A DNA stretch of 35,583 bases from Planktothrix paucivesiculata PCC 9631 (GTDB taxonomy: Bacteria > Cyanobacteriota > Cyanobacteriia > Cyanobacteriales > Microcoleaceae): contig NZ_LR735017.1 in NCBI RefSeq assembly GCF_900009265.2, positions 1-35,583 on the forward strand, written 5' to 3'. Below, piece after piece: positions 18,001-24,161 of this stretch; position 1 is the stretch's first letter, and every line of letters begins with the position of its first letter. The notes under the pieces were generated by a model. That model had not been told where the DNA came from, did no database searches, and saw only the letters and a program-made list of their open reading frames with translations. A program made the translations under genes and the position numbers.

Positions 18001-18824
18001 ATAATAAAACGATAAAAACAGTAATTATTTATATTATTCTCGGAATAATTGCTGTATTAATGCTCTTTCCTTTGGTGTGGTTAGTGAGTACCGCTTTTAA
18101 ATCTCCCAGTGAAAATATCTTTCAATTTCCACCCCAATTTATTCCGAGTCAACCCACTTTTGGGAATTTTATTAAAGTCTGGCAAACTAATCCTTTTGGG
18201 CGTTATTTATTTAATAGTTCTTTTGTCGCCCTATTAACAGTCAGTTTAAATTTATTGTTTTGTTCCCTAGCTGCCTATCCCCTAGCCAGATTAAACTTTA
18301 AAGGCAGAGATAGCGTTTTTACAGCCATTATTGCCACCATCATGATTCCTTTTCAAATTGTGATGATTCCGTTGTATATACTAACGGTACAATTGGGATT
18401 AAGGAATAGTTATTTGGGAATTATTTTTCCCAGTATTGCCTCCGCATTTGGAATATTTTTGTTAAGACAAGCCTTTCAAAGTGTCCCGAAAGAGTTAGAA
18501 GAAGCCGCTAGAATTGATGGCTGTTCGGAATTAGGCATCTGGTGGAATGTGATGATTCCTTCAGTTAAACCTGCGCTAATTACCTTAGCAATATTTGTCT
18601 TTATTGGGTCATGGAGTGACTTTCTCTGGCCGTTATTAATATTAGATCAACCGGACTACTATACCATGCCTTTAGGAGTAGCAACCCTAGCGGGAACATT
18701 CTCCCTGGACTGGCGATTAATTGCAGCCGGTTCTGTGATTTCTATTGCCCCTGTGTTACTCTTATTCTTAATATTACAACGCTATATTGTACCCACGGAT
18801 GCCGGGTCAGGGGTGAAAGGGTAA
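17997..18824 (+). CDS. Carbohydrate ABC transporter permease, MalG type
   Basis: Predicted 275 residues with about six membrane helices. The cytoplasmic EAA loop (EEAARIDGCSELGIWW, about residue 168) is the site that contacts the ATPase. Family context: MalG/UgpE-type permeases of sugar or polyol importers. The start is GTG 17997, overlapping the cyclo-ligase stop as GTGA; no better internal start precedes helix 1. No solute-binding protein, MalF-type partner or ATPase is adjacent, so the rest of the transporter must be elsewhere. The substrate is not predictable. Confidence 0.92.
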   Translation: MNNKTIKTVIIYIILGIIAVLMLFPLVWLVSTAFKSPSENIFQFPPQFIPSQPTFGNFIKVWQTNPFGRYLFNSSFVALLTVSLNLLFCSLAAYPLARLNFKGRDSVFTAIIATIMIPFQIVMIPLYILTVQLGLRNSYLGIIFPSIASAFGIFLLRQAFQSVPKELEEAARIDGCSELGIWWNVMIPSVKPALITLAIFVFIGSWSDFLWPLLILDQPDYYTMPLGVATLAGTFSLDWRLIAAGSVISIAPVLLLFLILQRYIVPTDAGSGVKG

Positions 18825-18862
18825 ATCATTTATCAGTAGGCCAGGCACGGCGTTTCTAATGA

Positions 18863-19459
18863 TTAGATGATATTTTTTTGTAATTCGGAGACAACAGCTT
18901 CAAATTCTTGAGTTAAAGCCAGATGGGGAGTGATTTGATAGACTTTTAATAAAGACTGATAAAACCAAATAATATTAGGTTTTCCACCATCAAAACTCGT
19001 CCAAAGTTCCTCGCCATAAGTTCGCCAGTGAAATAAAAGCGATCGCCCATTATGTAATTTATCCGCTAAAGAGACTAATTGCACCGATGAACTTCCGGTT
19101 TTAATTTGCTCAAGATAACGTAATTTTCGCTCTTTCCAAGGGGGTTTAGGAAAAGTATCAGACTCGGTACACCCTTCAACAATTGCTAAAACTTGTGCTC
19201 CAAATTTAACACTGATTTCTTCTCTAATTTTAGCACCGCCTTGATCTTCGATGGCATCATGTAATAAAGCGGCGATCGCTTCATTTTCTGTTCCTTCCGC
19301 TTCTAATACCAAAGCTGCAACACTCAACAAATGAGAAATATAAGGAATATTCCCCACCTTACGAATTTGAGTTTTATGGAGTTGATTAGCATAAATTAAC
19401 CCCTGTTCAAATCGGGGTGTTAATCGGTTAACATTCCCTGGAGTTTGTGATGAATTCAT
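18863..19459 (-). CDS. Stand-alone HD-domain hydrolase (SpoT/MESH1-like)
   Basis: Predicted 198 residues. It carries the metal-dependent HD signature of RelA/SpoT-type (p)ppGpp hydrolases: His43, His67-Asp68 followed by EDQGG, and Asp133 in LADKLHN. No synthetase or TGS/ACT domain is present, so it resembles small alarmone hydrolases or other HD phosphohydrolases. The substrate is inferred, not shown. The protein is soluble with no signal peptide. It is convergent with the permease gene (gap 38 nt) and is not clearly in an operon. Confidence 0.88.
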   Translation of the reverse strand: MNSSQTPGNVNRLTPRFEQGLIYANQLHKTQIRKVGNIPYISHLLSVAALVLEAEGTENEAIAALLHDAIEDQGGAKIREEISVKFGAQVLAIVEGCTESDTFPKPPWKERKLRYLEQIKTGSSSVQLVSLADKLHNGRSLLFHWRTYGEELWTSFDGGKPNIIWFYQSLLKVYQITPHLALTQEFEAVVSELQKNII

Positions 19460-19527
19460 ATTGAGTTCAGCTTAATTAAAATCTACTTTTAATTGTATGG
19501 CATTGTAGAAGACTCTATTTCTACTGC

Positions 19528-19611
19528 TCATTTGATATCAGGTATCTCAACATCTTCTAAAAGTTCATCCATTTCAGCACTCATTTGTTCTATATAAGCT
19601 ACTATCTGCCA
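19528..19611 (-). pseudogene. Possible C-terminal remnant of a lost gene
   Basis: On the minus strand, 27 sense codons end in TGA and read WQIVAYIEQ, then MSAEMDELLEDVEIPDIK. The amphipathic, acidic tail looks like a real protein C-terminus, but two stop codons lie just upstream. Not assignable to a family. It could be chance; an 18-codon ORF from the internal ATG is also possible. Confidence 0.3.
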
Positions 19612-19678
19612 TTACTAGACATAAATAAATTATTGTGTAATAATGATAGGCTATGCAATTTAAAACTAGGAACTCAAT

Positions 19679-19753
19679 ATGCTGACCAAATTCAGCGTTG
19701 GTAATTATCTATCTTTTCAAGAAACTGTCACCTTTAGTCTGGTGTACAACTAA
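19679..19753 (+). pseudogene. N-terminal remnant of an AAA15-type ATPase
   Basis: An ATG with AGGA 6 nt upstream opens 24 codons: MLTKFSVGNYLSFQETVTF, then SLVYN and stop. This closely resembles the first strand of AAA15/OLD-like ATPases, which typically begin ML-x-F-x-V-x-N-(F/Y)-x-SF-(K/Q)-E. The Walker A region that should follow about 15 residues later is absent. It is therefore a truncated gene whose body was deleted or replaced, immediately upstream of the NACHT gene. AAA15 ATPases are frequent in phage-defence loci. Confidence 0.6.
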
Positions 19754-19838
19754 TTTAGACTTGCTATAGTGGAAAAATGCACTCAAGCAAAAGCTAACAT
19801 TTCAACTAAAATTATTACACCCTATTTGGGATTGCTAT

Positions 19839-22800
19839 ATGGTATTTGAAACTGTAGTCACTGTAAGCACGGTAATTGCACCCTGGTTAGGAGAATGGGG
19901 AGCAGTAAAAATCGCAGGTCATATTCTAAAGAATATTTGCAGTCAATTAAATACCCAGGAGATTGGAAAAGCTTTAAAAGTGGCGATTACTGTTGCAGAT
20001 CAACAATGTAATCAGTTATTTGGTCAGAGTGATAAGGGGTTTAAAAGTAAATTTTTATATCAATATTTTAAGAGAGAAGAAGTTTTAGAAGAATTGCAAA
20101 AACCTCTAATTAATCAGGGAATTAATCTTGATTTTCTAGTTTTTGCTTTTGAAGATACAGTTAACAAGAATAATTCAGATAGAAATAATCGAATTAATCG
20201 AGAATTTATTCAGCCTTGGTTAGAACTATTTAAAACAGAATATTTTAAACAAATTGGTGACAATTTAAACTTTCAATATGCTAAGGCTGTTTATCTTAAA
20301 CAATTAATATGCTGGTATGATGATGTTAAGTTTGTGGGGATTGATGCTAAAGGACAGGAAAACGATAAATCAGAAAAGCTGGCTAAAATTTTTGTGATGC
20401 AAGATGTCAAAGAGGAGAAAAAAGAACGTTATGGGAGTCTGAGGGAAGCTGATTTTTTAGAGTTGGGAGATCAGGGAAATCGCCAAGGGGAATTATCCCG
20501 ACAACAACGTCAATGGATGGCTTCAGATAATTATGCGGGAAATCCCTTTCCGGCTCAGGATTTATTAACGAAAAATCAAGCTAAAAAGGTTGTGCTTTTG
20601 GGTGCGCCCGGTTCAGGAAAAACAACATTATTGAGTTATTTTTCAGTGATTATTGCTCAAAATCAATCGGAATTATTAGGCTTAAATTCAGAAGTTGATT
20701 GGCTACCGATTTTGATTCGGATGCGGGACTATGTTCGCTTTGAAAAGCTGAGTATTTTAGAATATTATCAGCAATTTTGCCATAAATCTCTGGTGGTTCC
20801 ATCTTTACCCGGAGGATTTTTTGAACATTGGCTAGAAGATGGTAGAGCTTTAATTCTTTTAGATGGTTTAGATGAAATTGTTGAAGAAGGCAAACGCAAT
20901 GACATCGTCCAAAAAATAGAGAATTTCCTGGGAAGATATGACCAAAATCGGGTAATGATTACGTCTCGTCCGGCGGGGTATCGCAGAGACTTTTTTCCGG
21001 CTGAAGAGTTTCCCCATTATTGGTTACAGCCGTTTGATGAACCTAAAATTAACGCATTTATTGAGAATTGGTATAATAGCCGCACTCCAGATCCAGAAGA
21101 AGCTAAACGCCGCAAGGAAGATATTAGAAAAGCCTTTGAGCATAATCCTCGCCTTCATGTTCTAGCGCGGAATCCTTTATTGTTAACGATTATTGCTTTA
21201 ATTCATCGTTATCAAGATAAATTACCCAAGGAAAGATATAAACTTTATCACTGTGCAGTACAAACTTTATTAACAACCTGGGATACAACCAATAAGCAAC
21301 TCGAAAATCATCACAAATTAGAGTATCTCAAAAATGATGATTGGGAAGATTTGATGCAAAATTTAGCGTTTTGGATTCATAGCCATCAAGACGAAATTGA
21401 AAATAATGAATTAGAGGGAACATTAATTGATCAAGATGAGTTAATTAACTTTGTAGCAGGTTATATCAAAGAAACAAAGCAGATTAAATGGACTCCAGCT
21501 AAAAATGAAGCCCAACGTTTTATTGATTTTGTGCGCGATCGCAGTGGCTTACTCAATGAGCAAGGGACAAATTGTTATGCGTTTGTCCATAAAACTTTTC
21601 AGGAATATCTCTGCGCTCAAAAAATACAACGGGAAATGGAGGAAGATTCCTATAACTTCGAGATTATTCTCGATGCTATTAAAACCCATCTCCATGATGC
21701 TCACTGGCGGGAGGTTTTGTTATTATTGGTAGCTCAACAGCAGAAAAAATCAGCAGCAAAAGCGATTCAAGTTATCTTAGATAATCAAAGTGAGTATGAG
21801 CAATGGTTACATCGAGATTTATTATTTGCTGGCAGTTGTTTAGCTGAAAATCCCAAAGGCTTAAATGTGGCGGATAGTCGTTTAGTGGAGGATATTTTAG
21901 CACGGTTAGTTAGTTTAGAGATTAGTGACAAGACATCAAATAAACTCAAGGAGCAGCTTTTGAAGGTGTTTTGCAGTCTCTACGAAACGGATTTTGCTCC
22001 GCAATGTTTGGCACGTTTAAAAGCCCAGACAAGCAAAATTTATTCAGATAGATTATTAACCTATCGAGTCGAATTAGGGGAAAAGGAAACAGTGATTGAC
22101 GAGTTAATTCAACAGTTGTCCGATAGCGCTGATTGGGTGCGTTGGAATGCAGCATCGGCATTAGGCAACTTAGGGAATGCTTCGGAAACAGTCATTGAGG
22201 CTTTGCTTAAGGCTTTGTCCGATAGTGATGATCGGGTGCGTCGAAATGCAGCAGAGGCATTAGGCAAGTTAGGGAATGCTTCGGAAACAGTCATTGAGGC
22301 TTTGCTTAAGGCTTTGTCCGATAGTGATGATCGGGTGCGTCAGAAGGCAGCAAAGGCATTAGGCAAGTTAGGGAATGCTTCGGGAACAGTCATTGAGGCT
22401 TTGCTTAACGCTTTGTCCGATAGTGACGATGAGGTGCGTCAGAATGATGCAGCAGAGGCATTAGGTAACTTAGGGAATGCTTCGGAAACAGTCATTGAGG
22501 CTTTGCTTACAGCTTTGTCCGATAGTGATGATGGGGTGCGTCAGAATGCAGCAGAGGCATTAGGCAAGTTAGGGAATGCTTCGGAAACAGTCATTGAGGC
22601 TTTGCTTAAGGCTTTGTCCGATAGCAATTATTGGGTGCGTTGTTATGCAGCACAGGCATTAGGCAAGTTAGGGAATGCTTCGGAAACAGTCATTGAGGCT
22701 TTGCTTAAGGCTTTGTCCGATAGTGAGGATGGGGTGCGTCGGAATGCAGCATCGGCATTAGGTAAGTTAGGGAATGCTTCGGAAACAGTCATTGAGGCTT

Positions 22801-23378
22801 TGCTTAAGGCTTTGTCCGATAGTGAGGATATGGTGCGTGTGTATGCAGCATCGGCATTAGACAACTTAGGGAATGCTTCGGAAACAGTCATTGAGGTTTT
22901 GCTTAAGGCTTTGTCCGATAGTGATAATGGTGTGGGTTGGAATGCAGCATGGGCATTAAGCCAGTTAGGGAATGCTTCGGAAACAGTCATTGAGGCTTTG
23001 CTTAAGGCTTTGTCCGATAGTGAGGATGGGGTGCGTCAGAATGCAGCAGGGGTATTAAGCCAGTTAGGGAATGCTTCGGAAACAGTAATTGAGGCTTTGC
23101 TTAACGCTTTGTCCGATAGTGATAATTCGGTGCGTTGTTATGCAGCACAGGCATTAGGCAACTTAGGGAATGCTTCGGAAACAGTAATAGAGGCTTTGCT
23201 TAAGGCTTTGTCTGATAGTGAGGGTTGGGTGCGTGGGTATGCAGCAACCGCATTAGGCAAGTTAGGCAAGCAATCCCCTAAAGTTAAGCCGTTGGTGGTG
23301 GAGTGGATTCAACAACATGAAGATTCTGAATTTGTTGGGAGTGGTATTGATGCGTTGTGGGATTTGGTGAATGGTTAA
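19839..23378 (+). CDS. NACHT NTPase with C-terminal HEAT repeats (bacterial NLR-like)
   Basis: Predicted 1179 residues. Residues 1 to about 190 form a helical N-terminal region with no enzymatic motif I recognise. The NACHT NTPase follows: Walker A GAPGSGKT (255-262), Walker B/NACHT acidic box LLDGLDEI (Asp342, Asp345, Glu346), and ITSRPAGYRR near 375. A winged-helix-like segment ends FVHKTFQEYLCAQ near residue 590. A transition region leads to twelve HEAT (PBS-lyase type) repeats from about residue 750 to 1142. Known bacterial NACHT proteins are STAND switches, several with antiphage activity. The repeats are the likely sensor. The gene appears to be single, with ATPase debris upstream and repeats downstream. 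Target and effector mechanism are unknown. Confidence 0.92.
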   Translation: MVFETVVTVSTVIAPWLGEWGAVKIAGHILKNICSQLNTQEIGKALKVAITVADQQCNQLFGQSDKGFKSKFLYQYFKREEVLEELQKPLINQGINLDFLVFAFEDTVNKNNSDRNNRINREFIQPWLELFKTEYFKQIGDNLNFQYAKAVYLKQLICWYDDVKFVGIDAKGQENDKSEKLAKIFVMQDVKEEKKERYGSLREADFLELGDQGNRQGELSRQQRQWMASDNYAGNPFPAQDLLTKNQAKKVVLLGAPGSGKTTLLSYFSVIIAQNQSELLGLNSEVDWLPILIRMRDYVRFEKLSILEYYQQFCHKSLVVPSLPGGFFEHWLEDGRALILLDGLDEIVEEGKRNDIVQKIENFLGRYDQNRVMITSRPAGYRRDFFPAEEFPHYWLQPFDEPKINAFIENWYNSRTPDPEEAKRRKEDIRKAFEHNPRLHVLARNPLLLTIIALIHRYQDKLPKERYKLYHCAVQTLLTTWDTTNKQLENHHKLEYLKNDDWEDLMQNLAFWIHSHQDEIENNELEGTLIDQDELINFVAGYIKETKQIKWTPAKNEAQRFIDFVRDRSGLLNEQGTNCYAFVHKTFQEYLCAQKIQREMEEDSYNFEIILDAIKTHLHDAHWREVLLLLVAQQQKKSAAKAIQVILDNQSEYEQWLHRDLLFAGSCLAENPKGLNVADSRLVEDILARLVSLEISDKTSNKLKEQLLKVFCSLYETDFAPQCLARLKAQTSKIYSDRLLTYRVELGEKETVIDELIQQLSDSADWVRWNAASALGNLGNASETVIEALLKALSDSDDRVRRNAAEALGKLGNASETVIEALLKALSDSDDRVRQKAAKALGKLGNASGTVIEALLNALSDSDDEVRQNDAAEALGNLGNASETVIEALLTALSDSDDGVRQNAAEALGKLGNASETVIEALLKALSDSNYWVRCYAAQALGKLGNASETVIEALLKALSDSEDGVRRNAASALGKLGNASETVIEALLKALSDSEDMVRVYAASALDNLGNASETVIEVLLKALSDSDNGVGWNAAWALSQLGNASETVIEALLKALSDSEDGVRQNAAGVLSQLGNASETVIEALLNALSDSDNSVRCYAAQALGNLGNASETVIEALLKALSDSEGWVRGYAATALGKLGKQSPKVKPLVVEWIQQHEDSEFVGSGIDALWDLVNG
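22173..23264 (+). repeat. Eleven near-identical 99-bp HEAT-coding repeats
   Basis: Eleven units of 33 codons each begin GGGAATGCTTCGG and encode GNASETVIEALLKALSDS, followed by a variable second helix. The total is 1092 bp because unit 3 carries one extra codon (VRQNDAAEAL). A degenerate unit precedes the array. Most of each unit is identical even at silent sites, while codons for repeat positions 19-21, 24, 25, 28 and 32 vary. This implies recent amplification or homogenisation with selective diversification. Confidence 0.95.
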
Positions 23379-23427
23379 TTGTGTAGTCTCGAATGCGATC
23401 GCTCAATATCTACCTAAAAACTTAAAC

Positions 23428-23765
23428 AGGACTTACGCAAGCAGGCTATATATAGCGTGTCAAAAGTAGGCGATCGCATACCAATGATAATAGCAATCGC
23501 CCTCAAAAGTCCTAATTATTTATTTTCCCCCCAATGTTGGGGGCTAGGCTAGATGGCTTGAAATGTATACTGTTTAGAATGATCAGGTTATGAAGGATTG
23601 ATCAGCAGTTTTAGAGACTATTTCTCAAGCAGCAATATTTGCCCCCTAAATCCCCCAAAATTGGGGGACTTTAAGAGGTTGTCCTGTTAAAGCGATCTCG
23701 TTTAAGTTACGAGCGTGATCGCTAACTCATTAGTACGCTACATATAGCGTAACTGCGTAAGTCCT
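23428..23765. repeat. Composite MITE-like element, 338 nt
   Basis: It is bounded by the same perfect 12-nt ends (AGGACTTACGCA / TGCGTAAGTCCT) as the 90-nt elements. Inside are a short palindrome GCTATATATAGC near the left end and a GCTACATATAGCG palindrome near the right end. The entire 74-nt repeat found at 1-74 lies between them. This looks like an element that captured, or was invaded by, another repeat. Confidence 0.75.
23612..23685. repeat. Dispersed 74-nt intergenic repeat, copy 2
   Basis: Identical to window positions 1-74 in the same orientation, including the CCCCCAAAATTGGGGG hairpin. It is nested in the composite element 23428-23765. Exact identity over 23.6 kb indicates recent movement or gene conversion. 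Confidence 0.9.
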
Positions 23766-23766
23766 G

Positions 23767-23985
23767 TTAAATTTTAGCACCCGCTACTAACTGAGCTACT
23801 AATGGTTGATCTGTTGATAACTGACTCACAGCTAATACAGAAAACCCTAATAAATTTCCGGCTTCATCCACTCGTTCCATAATCGCATCATTATCGGTTT
23901 CTCGCATATAACCCGGTTGATCCGAAAATAAAACTTCTAAAAAATCGCCTTCTTTATCAAAATAAACTTTTACAGTTGAGGCCAT
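23767..23985 (-). CDS. DUF2283 family protein
   Basis: Predicted 72 residues. The N-terminus VKVYFDKEGDFLEVLFSD and the central DNDAIMERVDEAGNLLGFSVL match the small DUF2283 family, whose function is unknown and whose members are often found near toxin-antitoxin or defence genes. It has an excellent ribosome site (GGAGAG about 5 nt before the ATG). No toxin partner is adjacent: the alaS gene lies upstream on the same strand, with a terminator between. It is flanked on both sides by AGGACTTACGCA elements. Confidence 0.85.
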   Translation of the reverse strand: MASTVKVYFDKEGDFLEVLFSDQPGYMRETDNDAIMERVDEAGNLLGFSVLAVSQLSTDQPLVAQLVAGAKI

Positions 23986-24015
23986 AGTTGCTCTCCTTTC
24001 TAAATCTCAAAATAT

Positions 24016-24045
24016 AAAAAGCCCCTCACCTAAACGGGAAGGGGT
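24016..24045 (-). terminator. Rho-independent terminator downstream of alaS
   Basis: On the minus strand, CCCCT (24044-24040) pairs with AGGGG (24026-24022) across a 13-nt loop, and CTTTTT follows at 24021-24016. The orientation fits termination of alaS transcripts before the DUF2283 gene. A repeat element lies between the alaS stop and this hairpin. Confidence 0.6.
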
Positions 24046-24054
24046 TAATTTAAC

Positions 24055-24154
24055 AGGACTTACGCACAAGACCAAAGAAACCGGGTTTCTGGCCCTGATT
24101 TTGCGGATGAAATCCAGATTTCTCGTTCAGAAACCCGGTTTCTGCGTAAGTCCT
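24055..24154. repeat. MITE-like element, 100 nt, AGGACTTACGCA ends
   Basis: It has perfect 12-nt terminal inverted repeats as in the other copies. The interior differs: two arms, AGAAACCGGGTTTCT (24076-24090) and AGAAACCCGGTTTCT (24129-24143), form an inner inverted repeat. It sits 7 nt after the alaS stop codon, inside the probable alaS 3' UTR. Confidence 0.9.
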
Positions 24155-24161
24155 ATTTAAC

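Larger units (their letters stand above)
19460..19838. other. Debris-containing spacer before the NACHT gene
   Basis: A 379-nt region without an intact gene. It holds a minus-strand C-terminal remnant (19528-19611) and a plus-strand N-terminal ATPase remnant (19679-19753), both listed separately. The NACHT promoter should lie near 19750-19830. TATAGT at 19765-19770 is a possible -10 box, but no good -35 was seen. Confidence 0.6.
23379..23766. other. Repeat-filled spacer after the NACHT gene
   Basis: 388 nt with no gene. Nearly all of it is a composite repeat (23428-23765). A small hairpin CCCCC-AATGTT-GGGGG lies near 23526-23542, and two HIP1-like sites are present (around 23397 and 23470). 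No terminator with a T-tract for the NACHT gene was recognised. Confidence 0.6.

Noticed and set aside
22109-22990. Reverse-strand ORFs over the HEAT array
   Set aside because: Antisense shadows of the 99-bp repeats with repetitive, domain-free translation.
22173-23264. CRISPR array
   Set aside because: Units are head-to-tail 99-bp coding repeats in frame, with no unique spacers and no cas genes.
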